From positions 1-64,000 of the forward strand of contig JAKVCS010000003.1 of the NCBI GenBank assembly GCA_022448365.1: 64,000 bases of DNA, written 5' to 3'. The position numbers and the translations under genes are program-made. Every line of letters starts with the position of its first letter. Position 1 is the stretch's first letter. Of this stretch, positions 7,485 to 16,085 are shown one piece after another. Below the pieces are notes generated by a model, which saw nothing but the letters and a program-made list of their open reading frames with translations, did no database searches and was not told where the DNA came from. The DNA is from Saccharospirillaceae bacterium (GTDB lineage: Bacteria; Pseudomonadota; Gammaproteobacteria; Pseudomonadales; Oceanobacteraceae).

Positions 7485-8654
7485 TTCCATATCTGATAGT
7501 CGTGTCGGCAAAGGTGTATGAGGGAGATCGATTTACATCGAAAGTTCATATATACGCTAGTTTTTTTGATTTCATTTTCTTTGTTATTTTTGGTTTGAAT
7601 AATTTTTTTTGATGTAAGTTCGTATCTTTTCCAAGGAGTTGTACATAACCTTTTTTTGTATTTCTTATGTTGTGTGATTTCGATAATTCTTTACCAAATA
7701 CCGTTTCGATATTTTGCGTGATGCTTTTTAGCCCTGAGGTGATGTCTGTCTGATTCCTTGTCGATTTTTACAGAAAATGAAAATTCTGGCTATGGGTTTG
7801 GTTCTACCTTCGCTTAGATAGTTGCAGATGGGGTTTCCGACGTACAGTCCGATGTTGCTGGTGCTGCTTTTACTTTTCTCAGTGATTTGAAGAAGAAGCA
7901 TCCTAACGTTGACCATTTACCTCCTGTGCTTTTGGATTTGAAGCCACAAACATGGAAGAACTTTCACCCAGGAGGGCAGCAGAGCATTATCGTCATCTTA
8001 CTCTTGAAGCGCGTGCAAATGGGTCTCCTCTTACTGCAAATAGATACAGGGCATTATATCTTGAATAATTGTCTTCGGCTGAACCCAGGAATAAATCTGG
8101 CATCAATGCACGGTGGATACAAACTGTAGACTCTAGGCTTGTCACTGGTGAAGGGCTTTTGGTTAGCTTGCAAAAGCTTTAGGTGCTCCAGGGAGTCGGC
8201 CAACTTTTGCGATACATCGTTCATGGGATCTTCCAGTAGAGAGCTGCCTTGATGTCAAATATAGGTTTTAGTGTTTCGTCAGGTGTTGGTTATAGGTTTT
8301 AGTACTTATCCTTGTTTGAAATCCCCGTTTTTACTGGGAATCACTCGACATTCCAACTGCCAGAGCAAGAAGTGCACGGGTAGTAGAGGGGAGAGCTGCC
8401 GGCTGCTTAGGCAAGTAGCATAAAACCCAAATTCAGGATAGGCGTAGGGAGCGAATGCTTGGGTCAGCAGGCCAGATCCTATTTTCTGGTTCTTGAGGGC
8501 TTCCAGTAGGTGCCATATACCGTGTCTGGGAAGAATCAGCTCTTGCGCGTAGCGTACTTTATGGCCCGCTGCGATTGGTAGCTTGTCGATGAATGAGGAG
8601 CGCAAAACTCAGTTAAAAGAGCATTGTCGTAATCTTCAATCTGACTTCAGAGTT
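7485..8654. other. Gene-poor decayed DNA inside the island
   Basis: No intact gene is supported over about 1.2 kb. A plus-strand stretch from roughly 7750 to 8180 looks like eroded coding sequence: one frame gives SDVAGAAFTFLSDLKKKHPN and another EHYRHLTLEARANGSPLTAN, each broken by stops, with no family I recognise. The 13-base word TATAGGTTTTAGT occurs at 8260-8272 and 8291-8303. The minus-strand frame at 8306-8605 has no ribosome binding site or recognisable motif. Confidence 0.5.
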
Positions 8655-8915
8655 TTATCGAGAAACTGATTTTTTAGACGGCTGCGTGTTTTCCTCGGGT
8701 GCTTCAAAGTCAAGCATTTCACAAACCAATCCAGCCATAGACAGGGACTCATTAGGTATCCAGCGGCCGTGATGCTTCTTGATCATGGATGTATCAGAGC
8801 GCCCCAGTTGCCTTGCCACACATTCCATAGGTACGTAACGGCTCAGGTATTGGGATGAAAACTTGTGGCGCATTTGGTCGTTCAGTGTATCCGAAATACT
8901 CCTAATTCTTTTTTC
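8655..8915 (-). pseudogene. Tyrosine integrase C-terminal fragment, catalytic residues lost
   Basis: The minus-strand frame contains QMRHKFSSQYLSRYVP, then CVARQLGRSDTSMIKKHH and GRWIPNES. It matches the last third of phage and island integrases (QMRHTFASQ...ARQLGHSDT.MIKKHYGRW). Two catalytic positions are changed: the LGH histidine is Arg (cac to cgc) and the nucleophile Tyr of KKHYGRW is His (tac/tat to cac). A stop at 8916-8918 removes the N-terminal two thirds. It cannot be an active recombinase. Confidence 0.8.
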
Positions 8916-8985
8916 TTATCCGGCAAAGCTCAGAATCTTTCCTATATTTAATTCTGTTAGTGCATAAAGAATCTCTGGAGGCTGT

Positions 8986-10083
8986 GTGTTTTTCTCTAAT
9001 AAAAAGTCTAATGAACCGTCTGCTCAGGTGGTTGCGCTGGAGCGCAGAATTGAACAGTTGGAACGCGACAACGAGTTACTGCGTAAAGTGAAGGATGTGG
9101 CCGATATGCGCAGTCTCTACAGCCTGAATCAATATACGCATATGGAGGACATGCGCAATTTATGGTTCTCGTCCAACGAGACGATCGATCAGATCCGCAA
9201 TACGTTGGCTGAATCTGCCACGAATCTCACCGAGGAAAACTCTCAGATTGAAGATTCACTTCACGAAGTTGGTGATATCAGTTCGACCCTGGGAGGGTTG
9301 ACTGAGCAGCTGTCGGGTATCCGGGAGAAATCCTCAGATGCTTCAGAGGCCGTTGGCGGATTGAAAAGCGTTGCCAGTGGTATCGAGAACTTCGTTGGCC
9401 TTATCCAGGGGATTTCTGAGCAGACAAACCTGCTGGCACTGAATGCGGCCATCGAGGCGGCTCGTGCTGGTGAGCAGGGCCGCGGTTTTGCAGTGGTAGC
9501 TGATGAGGTGAGAACTCTGGCTCAGCGAACGGCCGAGGCAACCGCGGAAATCGGAGCGCTGATTTCTACCATTAGCGGAGAAGTTGATCGGGTGTCGTCC
9601 GGGATTACGTCGGTGGGTGATCAGGGCACATATTTGGCGGCTGAGGTGCAAAAGGTTTCAGACCATATTCAGGCGCTCGGGGATGTGTCCAGGCGTGTGT
9701 CGCAAAGTTTTTCGTACACCGCAGCGGAGAGTTTCCTTGAAACGGTGAAGCTGGATCATGTTGTCTGGAAATCTCAGGTGTATAACCGTATCTGGAGTAA
9801 CGATGTGGGTTCGATCGAAGGCATGGGCGACCACACCAGTTGTCGCCTTGGTCAGTGGTATTCTGAGGGGATTGGCTATGAAAAATATCGCCACCTTAGC
9901 TCATACTCGCGTTTGGAAGATCCGCATCGTGAAGTTCATGAAAGTGGCTTTAAAGCCCTTGAATGCTTCAAAAATCATGATGAAAGTAAAGCCATCCAAC
10001 ACTTACAACGGATGGAGAGCGCCAGCTCGCGGGTGATCGATATCATCAGTGGCATGGAAGTTGAGATTCGCCAATCTGCCTGA
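8986..10083 (+). CDS. Soluble methyl-accepting chemotaxis protein with CZB domain
   Basis: A 365-aa cytoplasmic chemoreceptor without membrane segments or HAMP. An N-terminal coiled coil (residues 15-40) leads to the signalling region, whose conserved hairpin tip ([20 protein letters not shown] and [15 protein letters not shown]) lies near 141-181. Residues about 250-360 form a chemoreceptor zinc-binding domain with the family His and Cys ligands ([25 protein letters not shown]). CZB proteins of this type sense zinc or hypochlorous acid and feed into CheA or diguanylate cyclase signalling. The start is GTG 8986 after GGAGG at 8977-8981. A terminator follows at 10110. Confidence 0.92.
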   Translation: MFFSNKKSNEPSAQVVALERRIEQLERDNELLRKVKDVADMRSLYSLNQYTHMEDMRNLWFSSNETIDQIRNTLAESATNLTEENSQIEDSLHEVGDISSTLGGLTEQLSGIREKSSDASEAVGGLKSVASGIENFVGLIQGISEQTNLLALNAAIEAARAGEQGRGFAVVADEVRTLAQRTAEATAEIGALISTISGEVDRVSSGITSVGDQGTYLAAEVQKVSDHIQALGDVSRRVSQSFSYTAAESFLETVKLDHVVWKSQVYNRIWSNDVGSIEGMGDHTSCRLGQWYSEGIGYEKYRHLSSYSRLEDPHREVHESGFKALECFKNHDESKAIQHLQRMESASSRVIDIISGMEVEIRQSA

Positions 10084-10109
10084 CAGCAGTGCTTCATCCG
10101 ATAAATCAG

Positions 10110-10137
10110 AACGCAGCAAAACGCTGCGTTTTTTTAT
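10110..10137 (+). terminator. Rho-independent terminator after the chemoreceptor gene
   Basis: AACGCAGC and GCTGCGTT form an 8-bp stem around a 5-base loop, followed by seven T. Confidence 0.88.
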
Positions 10138-10192
10138 TGTGCTTCTTTCTTTATAATCGCGACGTTTTCAATCCTAACCAGAGATATCCATT

Positions 10193-11701
10193 ATGACGGT
10201 TCGCACCCGCGTTGCACCTTCTCCAACCGGTGATCCTCACGTAGGCACAGCTTACATCGCATTATTTAACCTGGCTTTTGCACGCCAGCATGGCGGTCAG
10301 TTCGTCTTACGTATAGAAGATACCGACCAGGCACGCAGCACGCCCGAGTCTGAACAAGCGATTATGGATAGCCTTAACTGGTTGGGTATGGATTGGGATG
10401 AAGGCCCTGATTGTGGCGGTGACTTTGGTCCGTACCGTCAGAGTGAGCGTAAAGCTATCTATCTCGAACACGTCGATAAGTTGCTTGAGAGCGGGCATGC
10501 GTTTAAGTGTTACCGCACCACCGATGAGCTGGATGCATTACGTACAGAGCGCCAGGAGTCTGGCAACAGCATGGCGTTGAAGCCTTCCGATCTGAAGTTA
10601 TCTGATGAAGAGGTGGCCGCACGAGAAGCCGCCGGCGCGCCTTTTGTGGTTCGCATGATGGTGCCGGAAGAGGGTGTATGTGAAGTAACGGATATGTTGC
10701 GCGGTGTAATTGAGCTGGATTGGTCTCAGGTTGATGCTCAGATTCTGCTGAAATCCGATGGCATGCCGACGTATCATCTGGCAAACGTTGTGGATGATCA
10801 TCTTATGCAGATTACTCATGTAATCCGTGGAGAGGAGTGGATCAGCTCTGCCCCTAAACATAAGTTGTTGTATCAGTACTTTGGTTGGGACATGCCGGCG
10901 TTGTGCCATATGCCGCTGTTGCGTAACCCGGATAAGTCGAAGCTGAGCAAGCGTAAAAACCCGACGTCGATTATGTTTTATGAGCGTATGGGCTTTATGC
11001 CAGAGGCGGTATTGAATTACCTCGGTCGCATGGGTTGGTCGATGCCGGATGAACGTGAGAAGTTCTCGCGTGATGAAATGTTCGGTAATTTTGATATTCA
11101 GCGAGTGTCTCTGGGTGGCCCGGTATTTGATGTTGAAAAATTGCGTTGGCTGAACAGTTTATGGTTGCGTGATCTTGACGTCGATGCGTTTGCTCAGCGA
11201 TTTGCCGCATGGGGTCTGCAGCCTGAGAAAGTGAATCCGATCATTCCTCATATTCAACCGCGCGTGGAAGTATTCTCAGACGTTGCACCGCTCGCAGGAC
11301 ATTTCCTGGCAGGTCTGCAGGTTCTCACGAAGGAGCAGTTTGAACATAAAGCGTATGACGAAGATAAGATGCTGGCGACTGTTCAATATGGTTTGTGGCA
11401 GCTTGAAGCGATTCGTCAATGGGAAAAAGAAGAAATCGAAAAGCGTCTGTTTGCTCTGGCAAAACAGTTGGAACTGAAAGTGCGCGATTTCCTGTATCCG
11501 TTCTTTATGGCCATTGCTGGCACGTCCGCCACCATTTCGGTGCTTGATACCATGGCGTTGCTCGGACCGGATATGAGTCGTGCACGGGTGCGTCACGCAC
11601 TTGATACCCTTGGTGGTGTTGGTAAGAAAAAGATGAAAAAGATGGAAAAGGAGTATCGCTCAATTTCGGCTGCGATCGAGGCTGAGATAGCAGGGGCCTG
11701 A
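10193..11701 (+). CDS. gltX: Glutamate--tRNA ligase
   Basis: GluRS charges tRNA-Glu with glutamate in the cytosol. This is a 502-aa class I synthetase. The HIGH-type motif is in [17 protein letters not shown] near residues 7-23 and the KMSKS-type motif is KLSKRK near 250. The C-terminal anticodon-binding half ends in a lysine-rich segment ([12 protein letters not shown]). A -10-like TATAAT sits at 10152-10157, about 35 bases before the ATG. A tRNA-Glu gene lies 300 bases downstream, after the gene's own terminator. Confidence 0.98.
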   Translation: MTVRTRVAPSPTGDPHVGTAYIALFNLAFARQHGGQFVLRIEDTDQARSTPESEQAIMDSLNWLGMDWDEGPDCGGDFGPYRQSERKAIYLEHVDKLLESGHAFKCYRTTDELDALRTERQESGNSMALKPSDLKLSDEEVAAREAAGAPFVVRMMVPEEGVCEVTDMLRGVIELDWSQVDAQILLKSDGMPTYHLANVVDDHLMQITHVIRGEEWISSAPKHKLLYQYFGWDMPALCHMPLLRNPDKSKLSKRKNPTSIMFYERMGFMPEAVLNYLGRMGWSMPDEREKFSRDEMFGNFDIQRVSLGGPVFDVEKLRWLNSLWLRDLDVDAFAQRFAAWGLQPEKVNPIIPHIQPRVEVFSDVAPLAGHFLAGLQVLTKEQFEHKAYDEDKMLATVQYGLWQLEAIRQWEKEEIEKRLFALAKQLELKVRDFLYPFFMAIAGTSATISVLDTMALLGPDMSRARVRHALDTLGGVGKKKMKKMEKEYRSISAAIEAEIAGA

Positions 11702-11720
11702 GTGCTTTGTGCCTGACCGG

Positions 11721-11750
11721 AAAGCCCGCATTACTAGCGGGCTTTTTTAT
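11721..11750 (+). terminator. Rho-independent terminator after gltX
   Basis: AAAGCCCGC and GCGGGCTTT pair around a 7-base loop and run into a T-rich tail. Confidence 0.9.
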
Positions 11751-11855
11751 TTTTGTTTTTATGGTTTGAGCTGTCGGATTTCTGCACAAATTACGTTGTT
11801 ATGCCGTAAGTTGTTGTTTTAGAGAATTTTTTTAAGGGGAATGGAAAAAATAGTG

Positions 11856-11884
11856 TTGACAGTATAGGAGCTGAAACGTAATAT
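11856..11884 (+). promoter_or_regulatory. Sigma-70 promoter of the tRNA-Ala/tRNA-Glu operon
   Basis: A perfect TTGACA (11856-11861) and TAATAT (11879-11884) are spaced by 17 bases, 18 bases before tRNA-Ala. Confidence 0.88.
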
Positions 11885-11902
11885 ACGCCCACGTTTTGAG
11901 AC

Positions 11903-11978
11903 GGGGCCTTAGCTCAGCTGGGAGAGCGCAACACTGGCAGTGTTGAGGTCAGCGGTTCGATCCCGCTAGGCTCCACCA
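11903..11978 (+). tRNA. tRNA-Ala (anticodon GGC)
   Basis: A 76-nt cloverleaf with acceptor GGGGCCT/AGGCTCC (one G-U pair), anticodon GGC at 11936-11938, T-loop GTTCGATCC and encoded CCA. It forms an operon with the tRNA-Glu 23 bases downstream. Confidence 0.97.
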
Positions 11979-12001
11979 AATCTCATTATGTTTGTCTTAG
12001 T

Positions 12002-12077
12002 GTCCCCATCGTCTAGAGGCCTAGGACACCGCCCTTTCACGGCGGTAACAGGGGTTCGAATCCCCTTGGGGATGCCA
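12002..12077 (+). tRNA. tRNA-Glu (anticodon TTC)
   Basis: A 76-nt cloverleaf with acceptor GTCCCCA/TGGGGAT (one G-U pair), anticodon TTC at 12036-12038, T-loop GTTCGAATC and encoded CCA. Confidence 0.97.
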
Positions 12078-12171
12078 TTTCTTTTCCGGTTCTCGGAATG
12101 CTTAAAGCCAAATGATAAATCCTGAGGAATCAGGTTACAATTGCCTGAGTAACTACTGTTCAGGTGGAATT

Positions 12172-12738
12172 ATGGTTCATCTTCCAAATGTAATAAAAGA
12201 AAAAGCACGTGCGGTTAAGCTTGTCGTGTTTGATGTTGATGGCGTTTTAACAGACGGTACGCTGAGTTACTCAGCCACTGGTGAAGAAGTAAAACACTTT
12301 AATGTTAAAGACGGTGTTGGCATCAAGTTGTTGGGTGAATATGACGTCGTTACGGCCATTATTTCTGCTAAGGATTCTGCACCTCTCAAAAAACGTGTTG
12401 CTGACCTGGGAGTGGGGCACTTTTATCCGGGCTGCAAAGACAAATGGTCACAATTATCCTCCTTATTGGACGAGCTTTGGTTTACCCCCGAAGAAGTCTG
12501 TTACGTCGGTGATGATGTTATCGACCTTAAGGTTATGAAGCGTATTGGCCTGAGCGTTGCTCCTAAAGATGCCTTTTGGTTGGTGAGAGACCATGCGGAT
12601 CTGATCACCGAAGTCAAAGGTGGTAAGGGGGTCGCCCGTGAAGTTGCAGATATTATTCTTGGTAGCAGGATGCCTCTCGATGAGGCTTATATAAAAGCCA
12701 TGCTGCCAGAGTTTGAAAAACAAAAATCAGACAATTAA
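12172..12738 (+). CDS. kdsC: 3-deoxy-D-manno-octulosonate 8-phosphate phosphatase
   Basis: KdsC removes phosphate from Kdo-8-P to give free Kdo for the LPS inner core. This is a 188-aa HAD phosphatase, the same length as E. coli KdsC, lacking the large cap domain. The catalytic motif DVDGVLTDG starts near residue 21, the Lys-containing motif III region is GCKDKW, and motif IV is YVGDDVIDL near 110. I start at ATG 12172, preceded by AGGTGGA; the longer frame from 12112 adds 20 unconserved residues. An epimerase gene follows 12 bases after and kdsB comes next, forming a surface-sugar operon. KdsD is not in the window. Confidence 0.9.
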   Translation: MVHLPNVIKEKARAVKLVVFDVDGVLTDGTLSYSATGEEVKHFNVKDGVGIKLLGEYDVVTAIISAKDSAPLKKRVADLGVGHFYPGCKDKWSQLSSLLDELWFTPEEVCYVGDDVIDLKVMKRIGLSVAPKDAFWLVRDHADLITEVKGGKGVAREVADIILGSRMPLDEAYIKAMLPEFEKQKSDN

Positions 12739-12750
12739 TTCGGATAGATC

Positions 12751-13764
12751 ATGAAAATATTGGTTACGGGTGCGGCAGGGTTTATTGGTTCATTTACCAG
12801 TAAGCAGTTTGTCGAACAGGGGCATGAAGTCGTTGGTATTGATAATCTCAATGACTATTATGATGTGTCTTTAAAGGAGTCTCGCCTGGATTGGTTGGCA
12901 GAACTGAATGGTTTTCAGTTTGTAAAAGCTGAACTGGCCGATCGCGATCAGGTTGAGGCTATTTTTGCTGAGCATCAATTTGATCGTGTCGTGCATTTAG
13001 CAGCCCAGGCCGGCGTGCGGTATTCGATCGAAAATCCACACGCATACGTTGATAGTAATCTTGTTGGCTTTGTTAATATCCTGGAAGGCTGCCGCAATCA
13101 TAAGGTACAGCATTTAGTGTATGCCTCTTCCAGTTCCGTTTATGGCCTGAATACCGACATACCTTATTCAACTGCCGATCGTGTTGATCACCCGGTATCG
13201 TTGTACGCTGCAACAAAAAAGTCGAATGAGTTAATGGCTCATACGTACTCGCACCTCTACGGTGTGCCAACCACGGGATTGCGTTTTTTCACCGTGTACG
13301 GACCTTGGGGGCGGCCGGATATGGCGTATTTTGGTTTCACTAAGAAGATTCTCAGTGGCGAATCTATCGACGTCTATAACCATGGGAAAATGCAGCGCGA
13401 CTTCACTTATATCGATGATATTGTTGAAGGTGTTACTCGTATCACTGAGAAAATTCCAGCGGGCGCGGGCGCTGATTGGACGCCGGAATCGGGGGATAGC
13501 AGCCGCAGTTCAGCGCCCTATAAAATTTACAATATTGGTAACCATAATACCGTGCAATTGGGTGAATTTATTCAGACCATTGAAGATGTTCTTGGCGTTG
13601 AGGCCGACAAAAATTACATGGAGATGCAGGCGGGTGACGTTGTTCGCACGTATGCCAATGTTGATGATCTGATTGAAGATGTCGAATTTGCCCCCAATAC
13701 ACCGTTAAAGGATGGTATTGAGAAATTTGCTGTCTGGTATCGAGATTATTACGGCGCTCAATAG
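12751..13764 (+). CDS. NAD-dependent epimerase, UDP-glucuronate 4-epimerase type
   Basis: A 337-aa extended short-chain dehydrogenase/reductase. The NAD-binding GAAGFIGS is at residues 7-14, the catalytic region shows ASSSSVYG and the YxxxK pair in YAATKKS near 152, and the segment VGIDNLNDYYDVSLK is typical of UDP-glucuronate epimerases of the capsule-biosynthesis (CapI/LspL) subgroup. It probably converts UDP-glucuronate to UDP-galacturonate for LPS or capsule. It lies between kdsC and kdsB, which supports a role in surface sugars. Substrate specificity is inferred from the family. Confidence 0.85.
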   Translation: MKILVTGAAGFIGSFTSKQFVEQGHEVVGIDNLNDYYDVSLKESRLDWLAELNGFQFVKAELADRDQVEAIFAEHQFDRVVHLAAQAGVRYSIENPHAYVDSNLVGFVNILEGCRNHKVQHLVYASSSSVYGLNTDIPYSTADRVDHPVSLYAATKKSNELMAHTYSHLYGVPTTGLRFFTVYGPWGRPDMAYFGFTKKILSGESIDVYNHGKMQRDFTYIDDIVEGVTRITEKIPAGAGADWTPESGDSSRSSAPYKIYNIGNHNTVQLGEFIQTIEDVLGVEADKNYMEMQAGDVVRTYANVDDLIEDVEFAPNTPLKDGIEKFAVWYRDYYGAQ

Positions 13765-13819
13765 TAGCCAATGATGAGGTTGCATCTCAGCGAGGCAGCT
13801 TGTATCGAAAGGGAAAGAA

Positions 13820-14584
13820 ATGTCCGAATATAAAATTGTAATTCCGGCGCGTTATGCGTCATCGCGTTTGCCGGGTAAGCCGCTTCTTGAGTTGGCTGGC
13901 AAGACCATGATTCAACATGTTTACGAAAGAGCGCTGGAGACCGGCGTGAAAGACATCGTGATTGCCACTGATAACGAGAGAATTCAGCGGGAGGCTGTTT
14001 CATTTGGTGCTGAGGTGGTTATGACCTCACCAGACCATGACAATGGCACTGAGCGTATTGCGGAAGTTGCTGACATTAAGGGCTGGGGAGACGATGTTGT
14101 TATCGTCAATCTTCAGGGTGATGAACCACTGATTCCGCAGGAATTAGTCGAAAAGACAGCCCAGAGCCTGATTGATTATCCGCAGGCTGGTATGAGTTCT
14201 GTGTGTACTCCGTTGTCCGGGAGTCGCGATGCTTTTGATCCGAATGTTGTTAAAGTCGTTTTAGATAAGGATCAGTTCGCGATGTATTTCAGTCGTGCCA
14301 GCATCCCATGGGATCGTGACGGCTATAAGGATGGAACGGATGAAATGACGACCAAGATGCCAGTGTTTCGTCATATTGGCATGTACGGTTACCGCGTTTC
14401 ATTTTTGCGGCAGTATCAGAAAATGGCAGTGTGCGCGCTTGAAACGACTGAGGCGCTCGAGCAATTGCGGGCACTTTGGTATGGCGTGAAAATTCATATG
14501 TCAATTATTGACGAGCCTCCGGGTCATGGCATTGATACGCCAGAAGATGTTGAGCGGGTAGAAGCTTTGCTGATGGACCGCTAA
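13820..14584 (+). CDS. kdsB: 3-deoxy-manno-octulosonate cytidylyltransferase
   Basis: KdsB activates Kdo as CMP-Kdo for transfer to lipid A precursors. The 254-aa protein begins with the nucleotidyltransferase motif PARYASSRLPGKPL, contains NLQGDEPLIP, and ends with GIDTPEDVERVEALL, all typical. A ribosome binding site (AAGGGAAAG) precedes ATG 13820. In many gammaproteobacteria kdsB sits between ycaR and murB; here that slot near 49.2 kb lacks it, and it is grouped with kdsC instead. A strong terminator follows. Confidence 0.97.
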   Translation: MSEYKIVIPARYASSRLPGKPLLELAGKTMIQHVYERALETGVKDIVIATDNERIQREAVSFGAEVVMTSPDHDNGTERIAEVADIKGWGDDVVIVNLQGDEPLIPQELVEKTAQSLIDYPQAGMSSVCTPLSGSRDAFDPNVVKVVLDKDQFAMYFSRASIPWDRDGYKDGTDEMTTKMPVFRHIGMYGYRVSFLRQYQKMAVCALETTEALEQLRALWYGVKIHMSIIDEPPGHGIDTPEDVERVEALLMDR

Positions 14585-14607
14585 TCAATATTGATCACCG
14601 CAGATAA

Positions 14608-14646
14608 ATAAAAAGCCATAACGGAGCACCGTCATGGCTTTTTTGT
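14608..14646 (+). terminator. Rho-independent terminator after kdsB
   Basis: A long hairpin, AAAAAGCCAT-ACGG with CCGT-ATGGCTTTTT, ends in a T-run. Confidence 0.88.
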
Positions 14647-14683
14647 TTTATATTTAGAAAGAATACTAAAAAAGGAACTGCCG

Positions 14684-15115
14684 ATGATGAAGTCTTTGAG
14701 TTTATCTGAACGTTTGGGATATGCGGGTCTGATCCCGTTTGTATCCATTGGTCTTGCCGTGGGAATTGGTATTGAAGGGGCTGCAGAACTGTTCAAACTC
14801 TATTCGGTTCTGATTCTCGCTTTTATGGCGGGGGGCTGTTGGGGAGTGGAGCAGGCGAACCCGGAAAAAATTGACAACACATTGTTGGCATTATCGATCG
14901 GTGCTTTTCTCTGGGGAACCATAGCCTATTTTCTACCGATTAACGTTGCGGTGTTAATGTTATCGGTTGGCTTTGTGTTGCTGTTGTGGATTGAAGCCAA
15001 CCCACTGTTTAAAACTGCGTACGAAGCATCTTATAAAAAATTGAGACTGATACTGACGTCCGTTGTGCTTGCGATGCACGTCTTTGTGTTTCTTTCAACG
15101 AATTACAGCGCATAA
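14684..15115 (+). CDS. DUF3429 family membrane protein
   Basis: A 143-aa integral membrane protein with about four hydrophobic helices, beginning LSERLGYAGLIPFVSIG, the pattern I associate with the DUF3429 family. The family has no established function. An AAAGGA site precedes ATG 14684. It is separated from kdsB by a terminator and converges with the GNAT gene, so it is probably a single-gene unit. Confidence 0.75.
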   Translation: MMKSLSLSERLGYAGLIPFVSIGLAVGIGIEGAAELFKLYSVLILAFMAGGCWGVEQANPEKIDNTLLALSIGAFLWGTIAYFLPINVAVLMLSVGFVLLLWIEANPLFKTAYEASYKKLRLILTSVVLAMHVFVFLSTNYSA

Positions 15116-15134
15116 ATGGCCGGTTGTGCGGCGC

Positions 15135-16082
15135 TTACAAGTGTATTCGCCGTGCTTCGCGGGTTGGTCGTGCACTGGTCCAAAGTTCTGTGAATTGCTC
15201 CTTGTAACGGCTGGTAGTTGAGCGGTCGTTAAAACACGCCTTTACGTCACTGCCACTGGCTAATAAATAACCATACGGTTCAAACAGTGCGCCGTTCATT
15301 TTTAAGCCACTGTGTACTTTAAGTTCAATACGGCTGCTTACTCTGGACGCCAGCTGAATCAGTGGATGATCGTTAATACCAGCATACTCTGAATCAATGA
15401 GTATCTGGATGTGTCGCTTTGTTGAGCTGCGAATAAAGCGCTTTATAGAGTCAAGCGAACTGCTCGACGACCACATGGGGTGTTGCAGATCATTAATCAT
15501 GAGGACAATGGTCTTGGGACGATTTTGGCAGCCGATCTGAAACAGCCCCTCAATCGCTGCGTTGTTTTGATAGGTGTAAACCTGAGAGTCTTCACCGAGT
15601 TTAAAGTCATGACTGACACTGTGGTCGCGGCCAAGTATTTTGGTCATGGTCAGGTGGGGAATGGCTGCATCCCAGAAAAACTCAACTTCGGGAGTAAATC
15701 CATTTCGCAGGTAAAAATTAAAGGCCTGAGCTTGTACTGATGCTTTAAGCATTCGACCGCCCATTTCTCTTTGGTAGTAATCGCCCATCGTTTTGATCAG
15801 GCGCGATCCCCAGTGTTGATCGCGATGCTCGGCCAATACTGCCATACGGCCAAAATACCCATCGGCAAATAAGCGGGCACACCCGACCGGACGCTTTCCA
15901 TCCATCGCCATAAAGTGCACGGCGTTACTATCTTTGTCGTCCCATTCTTCTTCAACCGGGACGCCTTGCTCTTCGACAAACACCCGCTGACGAATGTCTC
16001 GCAGGATATCTCTTTGTACTCGATCCGCCCAGTCGGCGATTTTTACTTCCACGTTGTCATACCTTGTATCTGTCGCGACCAT
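15135..16082 (-). CDS. GNAT acetyltransferase fused to a C-terminal DUF7931-like domain
   Basis: This 315-aa protein has two parts. Residues 1 to about 150 form a GNAT fold: VFVEEQGVPVEEEWDD, the acetyl-CoA loop region MAVLAEHRDQHWGSRLI, and NFYLRNGFTP. Residues about 155-315 form a second domain (YTYQNNAAIEGLF, IQILIDSEYAGINDHPL, ASGSDVKACFNDR) resembling the DUF7931 extension found on proteobacterial GNATs and reminiscent of a phospholipase D fold without its HKD motif. The roxA stop codon is followed by GTG-ATG; I use the ATG. It is probably co-transcribed with roxA. The acetyl acceptor is unknown. Confidence 0.8.
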   Translation of the reverse strand: MVATDTRYDNVEVKIADWADRVQRDILRDIRQRVFVEEQGVPVEEEWDDKDSNAVHFMAMDGKRPVGCARLFADGYFGRMAVLAEHRDQHWGSRLIKTMGDYYQREMGGRMLKASVQAQAFNFYLRNGFTPEVEFFWDAAIPHLTMTKILGRDHSVSHDFKLGEDSQVYTYQNNAAIEGLFQIGCQNRPKTIVLMINDLQHPMWSSSSSLDSIKRFIRSSTKRHIQILIDSEYAGINDHPLIQLASRVSSRIELKVHSGLKMNGALFEPYGYLLASGSDVKACFNDRSTTSRYKEQFTELWTSARPTREARRIHL

Positions 16083-16085
16083 CAC

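Larger units (their letters stand above)
5507..8915. mobile_element. Decayed island at the tRNA-Ser 3' end
   Basis: The interval between tRNA-Ser and the chemoreceptor gene departs sharply from the rest of the window. It is visibly AT-richer from about 6700 to 8300, poor in intact genes, and contains two integrase-like minus-strand fragments near its two ends, a broken umuDC operon and a toxin-immunity tail. This is the usual picture of an integrated element that lost its integrase and most cargo. I searched by eye for a second copy of the tRNA 3' end near 8900 and did not find one, so the right boundary is only the end of the integrase fragment. Confidence 0.55.

Noticed and set aside
7887-8129. 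An 80-codon plus-strand frame in the island, considered as a gene
   Set aside because: The protein-like stretch changes frame inside it and has no start signal; it is better described as eroded sequence.
8306-8605. A 99-codon minus-strand frame in the island, considered as a transposase or integrase piece
   Set aside because: The peptide shows no integrase or transposase motif, and no ribosome binding site or partner sequence was seen.
8800-8985. A second copy of the tRNA-Ser 3' end (attR) at the right edge of the island
   Set aside because: Reading the interval by eye, no match to the T-arm and acceptor end was found.
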